Below are positions 1-10,040 of a stretch of 64,000 bases of DNA, in pieces (the stretch's first letter is position 1; each line of letters begins with the position of its first letter). The stretch is taken from assembly GCF_000379765.1 (NCBI RefSeq), contig NZ_KB903442.1:62001-126000 (forward strand), given 5' to 3'. A program made the position numbers and the translations under genes. The stretch comes from Flexithrix dorotheae DSM 6795. Its GTDB lineage: Bacteria; Bacteroidota; Bacteroidia; Cytophagales; Flammeovirgaceae. The notes beneath the pieces were generated by a model that saw only the letters and a list, made by a program, of their open reading frames with translations, made no database searches and had not been told where the DNA came from.

Positions 1-837
1 CAGGGTTTTGGCAATGTTGCCTACACTTTCATCTACACCCAACATGCATTCACTATACCGCTGGAAAAAACGGTTAAAATCACCATAATTCTGAATACTG
101 TAATCCCGCTCTGCGCCATGCCAGCTTTTCCGTTGATTTTTTAACCATTCAGGTTTGCCTTTATAATTTTCAGGAGTATTTGCATAAGAGTCTGGTAAAG
201 GAATTTCCAAATCCTGATAACGACCTTCATGCCGGGGAGCAGGGGAAAAATCTTCATGTACGGACTTGTGGGAAAGGTAGAGAAAATAAGGTTGTTCCGA
301 ATCCTCATTTTCTTTAATATAGGCTACTGCCATGTCGGTAAGAATATCAGGCGTGTATCCTTCTTTTTGGATGCGCTCCCCATCAATATTCATCATAGGA
401 TCGAAATAAGCGCCCTGACCTCTGAATGAAGCCCATAAATCAAAACCAGGCCGGGGCTTATCATTATCACCACCCATGTGCCATTTGCCTAAAAAGGCAG
501 TTTTGTAACCCGATTTTTGTAATTCTTGAGGGAAAGTTGGTGTGCCTGTTGGAATAGGGGTATCATTATCCACCACGCCATGGGTATGCGGATATTGACC
601 GGTAAGAATGGAGGCCCTGCTTGGTGAGCATAATGATGATGTAACAAATGCATTATTAAAATACAAGCTGTTTTTAGCCAATGCATCAATGTGTGGGGTT
701 TCAATCCAGGGATGATCTAAAAAACTCAAAAAATCATACCGCTGATCATCTACCAGAATAAATATGATGTTTGGTTTTTCCTGTGCCTTTGTGGTAAAAG
801 ATATAAATAGTAAAGTTAAAAAAAGAGGAATTCTCAC
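1..837 (-). CDS. Type I sulfatase, C-terminus outside window
   Basis: Formylglycine-dependent sulfatase that hydrolyses sulfate esters on a glycan, probably in the periplasm. The visible 279 residues start with a hydrophobic signal peptide ending near TTKAQ, followed by the metal-binding segment NIIFILVDDQ and the maturation motif CSPSR (Cys at about residue 70, converted to formylglycine in the family) and then GKWHMGG. No in-frame ATG precedes the signal peptide, so I chose GTG at 835-837; this start is an inference. The rest of the alpha/beta domain and the C-terminal subdomain lie beyond position 1. The sequence differs from the two sulfatases at 57-64 kb (single Cys motif, VDDQR rather than VDDMG), so it belongs to another S1 subfamily; the subfamily and substrate cannot be fixed from the sequence. 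It lies downstream of the double-GH9 gene on the same strand, 305 bp away. Confidence 0.9.
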   Translation of the reverse strand, partial: MRIPLFLTLLFISFTTKAQEKPNIIFILVDDQRYDFLSFLDHPWIETPHIDALAKNSLYFNNAFVTSSLCSPSRASILTGQYPHTHGVVDNDTPIPTGTPTFPQELQKSGYKTAFLGKWHMGGDNDKPRPGFDLWASFRGQGAYFDPMMNIDGERIQKEGYTPDILTDMAVAYIKENEDSEQPYFLYLSHKSVHEDFSPAPRHEGRYQDLEIPLPDSYANTPENYKGKPEWLKNQRKSWHGAERDYSIQNYGDFNRFFQRYSECMLGVDESVGNIAKTL

Positions 838-1142
838 GATAGTATATGTTTTTTTCGAAAAACTAAATTTAGTAATGATAAAAAAATAATATCCACTTTC
901 TACTTGTTCTTTTTGCCCAATACTTGACTAGCCGTCCGCCTTTTTTTTCGTTGCGAAACGCTGCTATGCGACTCAAAAACAAATCGTCTTGTGTAAAAAT
1001 AACTGCGTATAAATTCAGATTTAATTTTTTTCACCATTACTTAGTCTGGCTGAAATTAATATGATTTCTTTTTTTAAGATAATTGTCCCTGACAAGGTGA
1101 TTATTCACCTCGCCAGGGATGTTTTGTAAAACACTTTTACAG
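838..1142. other. Intergenic region between sulfatase and double-GH9 gene
   Basis: AT-rich spacer without a credible ORF. It should contain the 5' region of the sulfatase and the 3' region of the GH9 gene. The only clear structure is the hairpin at 1086-1119. Confidence 0.6.
1086..1119 (-). terminator. Hairpin downstream of the double-GH9 gene
   Basis: Arms TCCCTGACAAGGTGA and TCACCTCGCCAGGGA pair over 15 positions with two mismatches around a TTAT loop, 24 bp past the stop of the GH9 gene. No T-run follows directly on the minus strand, so it may be a 3'-end stabilising hairpin or a weak terminator rather than a canonical intrinsic one. Confidence 0.5.
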
Positions 1143-4100
1143 TTATTTGAAAATTACTTTTTTAACCGCTACACCCTCCTGGGTAATCGCCTGAATAAAA
1201 TAAGCTCCTTGAGGCAATTCATTAAGCAAAATTTTTCCATCGCTTTTTATATTCTTCACTTCTGCTCCAAGAATATCAATCACCTTTATGGTGGCTGGAG
1301 TGTTGGTTTCCACCGTCATTTCACCGTTAAAAGTTGGATTAGGATATATACTTAGTTTCAGATCAGTGATTTCAGTAGTATTCATTAATCCATTTTTAGC
1401 GACTCTGGCATTGCCTGAATTTTGATTATAAAGACTTTCCACCTCAGAAGCTGACAAACTCACATCATAAAATTTCACATCATCTAACACACCCCAGAAA
1501 TCTTTTAGGTTTCCACCGATGAACATGCTGGAGCTTCCAATTTGTGTATCGAAAGTGATGGTGTCGCTATCGTGGAGCTGACCGTTCTTATAAGCACTTA
1601 GGTTTAAACCATCATAAGTGACCACCAAGTGCATCCACACATCCTTTTCCCACGGGCTGCTTAAATCTACTTTATCGCCCCAGTTTTCACCTACTTTAAA
1701 AGATGGCCCTTGCTGTATGATGATAAAGTCATTGTAATGATGATTGCCATAGGCGAATAAATGCACCAGCTTGGCATCACTTCCCCAGTTATCCTGGAAA
1801 GGTTTTACCCATAATGCTACCGATCTTGGTGAATTACCTTCAGGATATCCAACAGGATTACCCAAATCAATTTCTCCATTGAAATCGAAGTAAGCTGCTT
1901 GTGAGCCTTCTTTGGCATCAGTGGTAAAAGTTACTGTTCCAGAGGCAGTTCCGTCTAAGCTGCCAATTTGGTCATTGTAATCTCCTTCAAAGTTCCACTG
2001 GCCGATTGGTTGTGGCGTAGTTGGAGGAGTACTTTCAAGGGTAAATTCTACATAGTTAAAATTAAAACCGCCTGACTTTATATCAATTCTCATAACCTGT
2101 TCCCCAGCACTTAAACTGACTGCAGGGATATTAATAGAAGTCCATGATTGCCAATTACCCGTTGCAGCAAAGCTGATATCCCCTGTGGTTGTTCCATCTG
2201 GGAAGCTGATTTCAACTGTCCCTCCTGCACTTTGGGAGGCTACTCTTAAGTCTAGTGAATAAGTGCCTGTTTGAGCAACATTCACGGTATATTCCAGCCA
2301 TTCACCATTGCTAATCCAGCCAATGTTACAAGTGCCGTCATCATTGGCACTTTGTTGCAAATCCACTTCATCTGAACGTCCACCACAATTCCGATTGCCG
2401 GCATCTGTATCGTGGAAAGCTATTCCTTCTCCACCTTCATCGTAATGTTCTGCCTGGATAATTCCAGGGATAAGTTGAGCTGAACCACCATAAGGAGTTT
2501 GTCCACTAACTATTGCAATGAAGTTTGCGGTTACATTTTTATGACTGTTCATGGTAACTGAAACAGGGTTATTCGTTCCATTTGCATCTCCCGTCCAGTT
2601 TTCAAAATCAAAACCTGTATTTGGAGTAGCGGTAAGTTCTACTACATCACCTTCGCTATAACTTGCTTTATCTGGACTTTTAGTTACTACACCATTCACT
2701 GCTGTTACGTCTAAAGTGTAGGTAGTTGGAGGGGAAACCGTTCCATCTCCACCAATTAAGTAACCGTAAGCACCTAAAGCATACGCATTATTTTGGTGGA
2801 CGGTAAACTCTCCATCGAGTACTGCATATCGGGTATCGAACCAGGCTTCGGAAATTGGCCATGAGAAACGGTCGGGGTAAGATAAAATTTTACCCAAATC
2901 CGAATCGTGCGTCCAACCTGCCTGAATAATATCAGCATCGGCTTCGCAATGGCAGTTTTGCGGGTCAAATACACCGTGCCACACAGGACCATAAGGAACA
3001 ATTCCTTCCACAATTTCACCTTTAATTCCCGCATCATTATACCAACTATCCAAATGAAGTGCCTGCTCAGGATGACGTTCTCCCAAGCCTGATACCCAAG
3101 TCATATTCAATGGGTTATTGCCCAAATAATAATCGGCAGTGGTGTAGAGGTAATCTAAGATTTCCTGTTTTTCTATCGGGTCAGTAGCTACTCGGTGAGC
3201 GAAAATCCCTTCGAAAATTCTTGGGGTAGTTTCTGAACCAGTAATTGGAGGCATATCGTACACACTTCCCTGACGACCTGAACGAAGTTTGGCATTGTCA
3301 ATCACCTGCTTGTGCCCCCAATTCACCGTTGCTTCTTTCAACATATTTTTCAAGGCAGTATTGGTATTGGAGAAATCAGGGGTGGTAACATACGTCCAAA
3401 CACCCCATTGTTGATTGTAACCATTACTTAAGTCATCAGTAGCCGAAGTAATTGCCAGGGCATTTTCAAAGTCGGTTTGGTATTGGGCTTCTCCTGTTAA
3501 TTTATAGAGAGCAGCCGCTGCATAAAGTTTCAGGTCATTCAGTTTATTACCCAAATGGCTAATTCCCTTGTCCTCATCACCCGCTAATACATTGGCTGGA
3601 TTATTTGCCCAATTATACGCTGCCAATGCTTCGGCAAGTAATGTGGCTGTTGAATCGGTTACCCCTGCAATTTCCAAATTGTAAGCATAATTGGCTGCCA
3701 AAGCAGCAAAAGCATAGTTGGTATGCGGGTCTGCTGCAAATACGTGCCATACCCGTTGGTCTTGTGAAGAATTGCTCGCAGAGCCTTTGCTTCCACCAGA
3801 ATAATCTGCCGTTACTCGTCCACCAAATACAGAACCATCGGCATCAATGTTTCTTCTGAAATAACTGATTAACCAACCAGCTTCATCCAAAATATCGGGC
3901 AAACCATTTCCACTTTCAGGAATGTTCAATTCGTTATCAGTAAAGCTATTTGGATTCGCTTCGTAAGTTGCTAAAAGTGCGGTAGGCACAAACATGTGAG
4001 ACATATATCCGTCCCAGTCACCAGCATCGTGGTACCAGCCGTAGGTGTGGTAAGCCCCCATTTCCCCAGCCTGAATTGATGCGGCATCATGTGGGTCAAT

Positions 4101-7100
4101 CGAACGTACCGAAGTTCTAACAATTGGCACACCATCATCAGGGTGATGCCCTCTGGCTACGGTAAATGGTGTGTAAGCTGATTCTTTGGCAATTCCCGCT
4201 CGGTTAATGTAGAGAAATTTAGTCGTCATTTGGAATGGCTTGCGATACACTTCTTCGCTAATTTCGAAAGGAAAAGAACGCCCAAATTTTTCTGCCACTA
4301 AATAATAAGTGCCCGTTCCAGTAACTGCTGAGAAGTCGGCTTCCAGAACATCAGAACCATAATAGTTGTTGGATGGACCAAATAAATCCATATTGCCATT
4401 ATCCACCTGAGCATCCGTCAACAATTTTCGAATAGCTAAAGAACCCGTATAAACCACATTTCCACTTACAGAATCTACAATTTCGAACTGGCTTCCTGCG
4501 TAATCGGACAATAGAAGTCCTCCACCATCACCCATCCATTCGGCAATGTAGCCCACTTTTAAACCTGCGTTTGGTACATAACCTACCTGATTTACATGCA
4601 CAGCTTCCGAACGTAAATTGTATGGGTAGAAGGTAAGTGAAGTTGTATTCCCATTGTTGGCAATTCCCGTGGTCATTTCTATATTGTAGGTTTTCCCACT
4701 TTGCATCGCATGAGGCAATGAAAGGTAAATCCAGTGTTCCATTACCGCCTGACTTGGGTCTCCGCCTTGCTCAGTTGGTTTCGATTTTCTGTAAACATCC
4801 AATGGATGCACAGCCGTTGCATAGTTAGGGTCGTCAGGGCTTGAGACCAAATAGGAAGTTGCTTTATCGGGTAGAGAATCGGTGTAAACATCGAAACTTG
4901 TTGCATTCACCACATCAATTTTTTCTTCCCCTTTACCATGAAGCAATACTTCCCCTTCATCGAAATGGAGCATGGTAATTTTATCGGTTAAAGGCAAAGT
5001 TTCCACCAGTTCAACCCCTTCAAAATCATACGTTCCTCTTTTAATAAAGTGGATAGTATCAGGATAGGCAACGCCATTGGCATAAGCCGTATAGATGATA
5101 TATCCATGCTGATCTGTTAAATACTCTTCTGCAGAAAAGGCAATAGAAGAACCAAGTTGTGGCTCTACCACAATGTTCCAAGAATTAGGACCAGGGGTAC
5201 TAATTACCGTATCGAAAGCTGCATCGAATGGTAGTGGAAGATGATTTATGGTGTGGTAATCTCCGGGGTCACCATAAACCGTATCGCTTTCAAAACCAGC
5301 TATTTCTGCATTAAAGTCAGTGATGGAAAAATTGCCTTCCCTTTTAAATTCTACATAATCAAAAATGAACGAACCACTTACTTTGGTTAGCCTCAATTTA
5401 TGCGTACCAGCACTTAGTGGAATACTGTTTAGCGTACTTGTTTTAGGCGGCCAAAAACCTACACCCGGTAATTGAAGGGTATCTACCAAAGCACCATCTA
5501 AACGTATTTCAATACTTGAACCTGAGCCAGTGTAAGTAAATGAAACATTGTAGTTGGTGGTTTCCAACACATCTACTGAATACTCTAACCATTCCCCATT
5601 GTCAATGCCAGTTACCCTTACACCACTTCCCGATTCTATGTCCACATCATCTTGGCGGTAAGCACCTTTTGAGTTGCCTGCTGTTTTATCGTAATAGGCA
5701 AAACCGTTGCCCCCATGATCATAATTTTCTCCTTCAATTTTCCCTGGGATAGCATTAGGTGAGAAATCGTGGGTAAAAGGCGCAGTTCCATATACCAAAA
5801 TATCATCACTGGAAGTATAACCTTCATTGTAAACCACCGTAGCTTTTACCGTATGCGTGCCAGCAGGAAGACTGGTTACATCAAAAGTATAAGGGCTGGT
5901 ATTATCTGAACCTATCAGGTTTCCGCCTAAGTAAAAATCTACTTTTGAAATGGTGATTCCTGGTAATTCATCAGCCATTACTTCTATGGTAAAATTACCA
6001 CCCGGTGTTAAAGTTAACCCATGTGCTGGTTGACTAATGGCCATTGGTGGACTCACTGTAACCACAAGTGTATCTTGAAAACCATTGTCATCCGAAGTAA
6101 CAACTATTTCTACATCACCAATACTTACTCCTGTTAATTCACCTGTAATTGGGTCAATGGTAGCAATTGTTTCATCCAAAGATTGCCAAGTTACTGCAGG
6201 GCATGATGCATCGGAAGGGTTAATGGTTGCAGTTAATGTATTGCTTTTTCCCTCCTGGGCATTGGCTGCTTCAAGCTTATTATCAATGGTTACGCCTGCA
6301 ACTCTTGCAGATTTTGTAATTCGAATGTCATTCAGTTTTACATAATCACTTGTTTTGTCAAATACAAAGCGCAAAGTATGTAAGCCTGAAGGAAGTGCCA
6401 GGCAATTCACAAAATCTCTTTCTCTTAAAGGCCACCAACCTGATTGCGGCATTTTACCTTTATTGATTAGTGTATCTGTTCCATCCAGAATCAGGCTCAT
6501 TTCAAAATTTCCTGCTCCGTTTAGTATTCGCATGGAAATATCATAAAGAGTGGCTTCTGCAATGTCAACAGTGTATTCCAGCCACTCGCCATTGGCAGTA
6601 TTCATAATCATGAGATGTTCCGAAGAGAGCTCGTCATCCCAAAGCGAAGAGATGTCTGCATCAGTACCTGGTCGGTAATCTACAGGCTCTTGTCCAATGG
6701 TATCTGTATTATTACCAATTGTCAGGTCAAAATAAGCAATTCCGTTCGCCCCTTCATCAAAATTTTCTGCCTGAATAGTTCCAGGAACAGCAGCAGGTTC
6801 ACCACCAAAAGGAATTTTTCCCGAACTGTTATTGTGTTCCACCGAAATTGGAGCAGAAAGCGTTTTTGCCCCCATGTTATCTACCGCAAGTGCAATAATT
6901 TCAACAGAGCCATAGGCCTTGGGAAATTCACTAATCGTAAGGCTATAAGGCGCAGTAGCCGATTCCCCTAACTTGTGCCAACCCATATAATATTCCACAT
7001 GGTGGATACTTTCATTATCAGAAGCATTGACTGAAAAAGTGGTAGCTGTTCCATCAACCAAAACTGTATTGGCAGTAGGAGCAGTAATAGAAACGGTTGG

Positions 7101-9530
7101 AGCAGTATTTTTAGGTGTGTTGCCATTTGCCCCAGCCAGATAGCCATAGGCAAAAATCATTGGGGCGTTGTTCTCGTTTACCGTAAACTCCCCTCCATAA
7201 ATACTCTCGCGGTTTTCAAATCGGGTTTCACTTACTGGCCATGTATCTTTTGGGCTAACAGGATAAGCAGTAAAGTGACTAAAAGCCTCATTGCCCGACC
7301 AGCCAAAGTCTGTTGGATGGTCTCCCGTGACATCATAGAAAACAGAATTGTAAGTGGTGTAACCAGGCAGGTTCACGTAATTAATCACCTTATTATCCGT
7401 ATCAGAAAGTTTCCAGGAATCGGGATGGAATGGGCTTGTGATGTGGTTATGCCCCAACCCAGTCATCATGACCAAGTCCATAGGGTTGCCCCCTAAATAA
7501 TAGTTGGCGGTGGTGTTCATGGCATCTAAATACTTGCTATCACCTGTTATTTCGTAAGCAATTGCCAGTGGATAAAACATTGGTGTGGTAGTAGTTCCGT
7601 TTGAACTTGCTTTTATCCAGTCAAAACCCAACCTGTACCCACGGTCGTTTGCCGTCTGAACATAATCTCCATCAGCAATAGAAGTGATGGCATTTTGCAA
7701 ATCAGCTTGCAAGCTGGCATCTAAATGAGGAAAGTTTGTAGGCAACAAACCATAAACGCCTGCAGCCAATTCCCACGAAGAATAACCAAACCAACCGTTT
7801 TCATTGGTAGGAATATCGTTCATAACTGCTACAAAATCATTGTGATAGCTTTGTTGTTGGGTGTAACGATACAGCGCTAATGAGGCCAACATACGGGCTT
7901 CTTTATAATCGGAACTTGCTTCATCACCAGCCAAAGTATTATTGACTGCCCAGGTATATGCCGCTTCTGCTTCGGCAACCCAGCCCGTACTTTCAGGATG
8001 TGTTCCCCCAGCCGATTTATCTAAACAAGTTGCCAACCAAGCCGATAATGCAGCATAATTAAAAGTTGTGATAGGGTCTTCTGCGGATATTTTCAAAGGA
8101 CGGGTATCTTCCCAAGATGGCAAACCTCCTACTCCTGCGTCTTCACCTGCATAAGCACCGGGTACACCACCTGTTCCCAAACCTGCAGCAAGGGAAACAT
8201 CTTTACCCCTTTTGTAATAATTGATTAACCATAAGGCTTCATCCAGCAAATCAGGGATGCCATTAGTGCCTTCATTGTACCATTGCCCCGTTTCATTTTT
8301 CACATATTTATTCCCTACATCACCATCCTTAAAGTTATTGGGTTGTAAATCGTACAATAATAGCAGCGTGAAAGGTACTTTTGCATGCCGTTGATAGCCA
8401 TCCCAGTCCCCAGCATCATAATACCAACCCCATAAACCATCTATTTCGTTATCCATATTTACAGGGTTACTGTGGCTGGGTTCATCTTGCCAACGCCAAG
8501 GCTGGTAATACATTTTTACATCATTGTTGGGGTAATGGCCTCTCGGGTACGTTTTCCCAGGTTCAATTTCCTTTTCAATACCTGCCCTTTGCCAGAACAA
8601 ACCTTTGCTGGCAGTGCGGTAAGCTTCACGGTAAACATCATTCCCAATTTTAAATGGCAACGAGCTACCCATTCCTTCCACAACTATCACATATTCGCCA
8701 GTGCTGGTAAAAGAACTAAAATCACATTCCCAAACATCGGCTTCTGTATAGTTTTTATCTAAAGCACCATTGCCAAACCAAGTCATGCTGCCATCTAAAG
8801 AAGAGGAGGTTTGTGGGCTTCCATCGGATAAGGCTTTTCTTAAGGCCACAGTTCCTGTATGGTCAGTTACTCCATTTGAGGTATTGACCACACGGAAAGT
8901 TGCGCCATTGTAACTGCTAAAATCAACAGGACCTTTATCACCCATCCAGTGCGATATGTAAGCATATTTGGGGGCAGTGGGCTGAAATCCGATTTGCGTT
9001 ACATGGATGGAACTTGACCGAAGCTGGTTCGGATCGAAGGTAAAAGTGACCGTTGGGCTGTTCCCTAAATTGAAGTTACTGATGGAAAGGGTATATTGCT
9101 TGCCTGCCTGCATGGCTGTTGGCAATTCAATATAAATCCAATGTTCAGAGACATACTGGGTGCTTTTCCAAACATCCCCAAAATCAGTTCCCTTGGACTT
9201 CCTTCCCACCGAGCCAATTGGGTTTAACGGGGTGGAATAGTTGGGATCGTTGGCGCTTATAATGGTGTAGTTTGCAGCCATTTGGGCATTAACTACATCG
9301 AGTTCGTATTTAAAAAGTTGAGTAGTAGAAAGATTTGGACCGTAGTTAGCATAACCTTCATCGAAATGAAGCATTAAAATTTTGTTGGTAATAGGGGTAA
9401 CTCCCACAAGGTCAGCAGCAAAAGAAACTGCTGGTATCATGATCATAAAAAGCAGGTGTAACATGACTATCCATTTTTGGAATAGTCTGTTTATGGATAA
9501 TTCCATTAGTAGTTCTTTAACCATTTTCAT
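1143..9530 (-). CDS. Giant secreted enzyme: two GH9 modules, three CBM6, LamG, T9SS signal
   Basis: Predicted 2795-residue exported glycan hydrolase. Visible order: signal peptide to about residue 38; first CelD-type N-terminal Ig domain and GH9 module (about 40-805) with DAGDWDG at 372-378 and GEFTVNENNA with E786; Ig-like domain (about 808-905); CBM6 (about 908-1075); Big_2-like domain (1080-1160); Ig-like domain (1160-1250); CBM6 (1252-1400); second CelD-type Ig domain and GH9 (about 1500-2270) with DAGDWDG at 1835-1841 and GEFTVHQNNA; an InlB/Flg_new-like repeat (2275-2345); CBM6 (2348-2500); LamG/concanavalin-like domain (2508-2705); type IX sorting domain starting YPNPT and ending KKVIFK. 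GH9 enzymes invert beta-1,4-glucosidic bonds in cellulose, xanthan and related glucans. In the second module the probable proton donor Glu is Gln2246, so it may be inactive or binding-only. It lies next to the HTCS and SusCD genes and is the probable backbone-cleaving enzyme of this PUL; the substrate is inferred. Confidence 0.9.
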   Translation of the reverse strand: MKMVKELLMELSINRLFQKWIVMLHLLFMIMIPAVSFAADLVGVTPITNKILMLHFDEGYANYGPNLSTTQLFKYELDVVNAQMAANYTIISANDPNYSTPLNPIGSVGRKSKGTDFGDVWKSTQYVSEHWIYIELPTAMQAGKQYTLSISNFNLGNSPTVTFTFDPNQLRSSSIHVTQIGFQPTAPKYAYISHWMGDKGPVDFSSYNGATFRVVNTSNGVTDHTGTVALRKALSDGSPQTSSSLDGSMTWFGNGALDKNYTEADVWECDFSSFTSTGEYVIVVEGMGSSLPFKIGNDVYREAYRTASKGLFWQRAGIEKEIEPGKTYPRGHYPNNDVKMYYQPWRWQDEPSHSNPVNMDNEIDGLWGWYYDAGDWDGYQRHAKVPFTLLLLYDLQPNNFKDGDVGNKYVKNETGQWYNEGTNGIPDLLDEALWLINYYKRGKDVSLAAGLGTGGVPGAYAGEDAGVGGLPSWEDTRPLKISAEDPITTFNYAALSAWLATCLDKSAGGTHPESTGWVAEAEAAYTWAVNNTLAGDEASSDYKEARMLASLALYRYTQQQSYHNDFVAVMNDIPTNENGWFGYSSWELAAGVYGLLPTNFPHLDASLQADLQNAITSIADGDYVQTANDRGYRLGFDWIKASSNGTTTTPMFYPLAIAYEITGDSKYLDAMNTTANYYLGGNPMDLVMMTGLGHNHITSPFHPDSWKLSDTDNKVINYVNLPGYTTYNSVFYDVTGDHPTDFGWSGNEAFSHFTAYPVSPKDTWPVSETRFENRESIYGGEFTVNENNAPMIFAYGYLAGANGNTPKNTAPTVSITAPTANTVLVDGTATTFSVNASDNESIHHVEYYMGWHKLGESATAPYSLTISEFPKAYGSVEIIALAVDNMGAKTLSAPISVEHNNSSGKIPFGGEPAAVPGTIQAENFDEGANGIAYFDLTIGNNTDTIGQEPVDYRPGTDADISSLWDDELSSEHLMIMNTANGEWLEYTVDIAEATLYDISMRILNGAGNFEMSLILDGTDTLINKGKMPQSGWWPLRERDFVNCLALPSGLHTLRFVFDKTSDYVKLNDIRITKSARVAGVTIDNKLEAANAQEGKSNTLTATINPSDASCPAVTWQSLDETIATIDPITGELTGVSIGDVEIVVTSDDNGFQDTLVVTVSPPMAISQPAHGLTLTPGGNFTIEVMADELPGITISKVDFYLGGNLIGSDNTSPYTFDVTSLPAGTHTVKATVVYNEGYTSSDDILVYGTAPFTHDFSPNAIPGKIEGENYDHGGNGFAYYDKTAGNSKGAYRQDDVDIESGSGVRVTGIDNGEWLEYSVDVLETTNYNVSFTYTGSGSSIEIRLDGALVDTLQLPGVGFWPPKTSTLNSIPLSAGTHKLRLTKVSGSFIFDYVEFKREGNFSITDFNAEIAGFESDTVYGDPGDYHTINHLPLPFDAAFDTVISTPGPNSWNIVVEPQLGSSIAFSAEEYLTDQHGYIIYTAYANGVAYPDTIHFIKRGTYDFEGVELVETLPLTDKITMLHFDEGEVLLHGKGEEKIDVVNATSFDVYTDSLPDKATSYLVSSPDDPNYATAVHPLDVYRKSKPTEQGGDPSQAVMEHWIYLSLPHAMQSGKTYNIEMTTGIANNGNTTSLTFYPYNLRSEAVHVNQVGYVPNAGLKVGYIAEWMGDGGGLLLSDYAGSQFEIVDSVSGNVVYTGSLAIRKLLTDAQVDNGNMDLFGPSNNYYGSDVLEADFSAVTGTGTYYLVAEKFGRSFPFEISEEVYRKPFQMTTKFLYINRAGIAKESAYTPFTVARGHHPDDGVPIVRTSVRSIDPHDAASIQAGEMGAYHTYGWYHDAGDWDGYMSHMFVPTALLATYEANPNSFTDNELNIPESGNGLPDILDEAGWLISYFRRNIDADGSVFGGRVTADYSGGSKGSASNSSQDQRVWHVFAADPHTNYAFAALAANYAYNLEIAGVTDSTATLLAEALAAYNWANNPANVLAGDEDKGISHLGNKLNDLKLYAAAALYKLTGEAQYQTDFENALAITSATDDLSNGYNQQWGVWTYVTTPDFSNTNTALKNMLKEATVNWGHKQVIDNAKLRSGRQGSVYDMPPITGSETTPRIFEGIFAHRVATDPIEKQEILDYLYTTADYYLGNNPLNMTWVSGLGERHPEQALHLDSWYNDAGIKGEIVEGIVPYGPVWHGVFDPQNCHCEADADIIQAGWTHDSDLGKILSYPDRFSWPISEAWFDTRYAVLDGEFTVHQNNAYALGAYGYLIGGDGTVSPPTTYTLDVTAVNGVVTKSPDKASYSEGDVVELTATPNTGFDFENWTGDANGTNNPVSVTMNSHKNVTANFIAIVSGQTPYGGSAQLIPGIIQAEHYDEGGEGIAFHDTDAGNRNCGGRSDEVDLQQSANDDGTCNIGWISNGEWLEYTVNVAQTGTYSLDLRVASQSAGGTVEISFPDGTTTGDISFAATGNWQSWTSINIPAVSLSAGEQVMRIDIKSGGFNFNYVEFTLESTPPTTPQPIGQWNFEGDYNDQIGSLDGTASGTVTFTTDAKEGSQAAYFDFNGEIDLGNPVGYPEGNSPRSVALWVKPFQDNWGSDAKLVHLFAYGNHHYNDFIIIQQGPSFKVGENWGDKVDLSSPWEKDVWMHLVVTYDGLNLSAYKNGQLHDSDTITFDTQIGSSSMFIGGNLKDFWGVLDDVKFYDVSLSASEVESLYNQNSGNARVAKNGLMNTTEITDLKLSIYPNPTFNGEMTVETNTPATIKVIDILGAEVKNIKSDGKILLNELPQGAYFIQAITQEGVAVKKVIFK

Positions 9531-9664
9531 TCATATTTACGTTATTTATAATAGTGTTAGTCAGTAAAGTTTCTCCCTCAAAATGAATCCATAATCCCCA
9601 TTTATAAAGGATAACTTTTTTTGAAAAATTACCTATCCAAAATTGGTAAGGTAAATCGATTAAG

Positions 9665-9754
9665 TCACCAAATAAAAAGGCCTAGTACTATTAGCATCGC
9701 AATACCGATGGCAAAACATACTTCAATAAGTGACATTCTGGTTGATTTCTTCAT
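9665..9754 (-). CDS. Possible 29-residue single-pass membrane peptide
   Basis: Short ATG-to-TGA frame of 29 codons: a basic start (MKKSTR), then a continuous hydrophobic helix ending GLFIW. The segment MSLIEVCFAIGIAML recalls the N-terminal helix of type IV pilins and pseudopilins (SLIE for the usual TLIE), but there is no mature domain. It lies in the promoter-side region of the double-GH9 gene, which starts 135 bp further downstream. It could be a small membrane protein or chance; no Shine-Dalgarno-like sequence supports it. Confidence 0.3.
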   Translation of the reverse strand: MKKSTRMSLIEVCFAIGIAMLIVLGLFIW

Positions 9755-10040
9755 TTTCAATTATTATCCGGCAAATATTGAGAAATCGAGACAGGAGTAA
9801 CTCTACTATTTTCTCTCGGTTCTGAACAGGTTTAGCCCGATAAAATAAGACAGGAATTAGAGAAAATGGGTAAGGAGGTAATTTGGGTGGTGGTATTAGT
9901 TACCATTCAACCCCATCTCTGGGGTTGTTTCCTTCGTTTTAACTTGACCCCACATTGCATGCGGGGCTATTCATGTTTAATCCCTATGGGATTACCTCAA
10001 TATTTTCCTCTAATTTCATTAATAACTTCCACCTAATATC
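9755..10040. other. Spacer between HTCS gene and small ORF
   Basis: With the adjoining 9531-9664, this makes a gap of about 500 bp between the HTCS stop and the GH9 start. It contains three consecutive hairpins at 9908-9994 and, below them, sequence likely to hold the GH9 promoter. No other gene is seen. Confidence 0.6.
9908..9994. repeat. Cluster of three small GC-capped palindromes
   Basis: Three hairpins lie within 87 bp: CAACCCC/GGGGTTG at 9908-9927 (6-nt loop), CCCC/GGGG flanking CATTGCATG at 9948-9966, and TAATCCC/GGGATTA at 9978-9994 (3-nt loop). They sit just past the 3' end of the HTCS gene. Their compact, GC-capped form resembles REP-like intergenic palindromes, although only one cluster is visible in this window. 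Confidence 0.5.

Noticed and set aside
1143-9530. Double-GH9 gene as two fused genes caused by a missed stop
   Set aside because: The frame is uninterrupted, the linker carries CBM6 and Ig domains and only one signal peptide and one T9SS tail are present.
9665-9754. Type IV pilin gene
   Set aside because: Only the N-terminal helix pattern is present; the ORF ends after 29 residues and no pilus genes are in the window.
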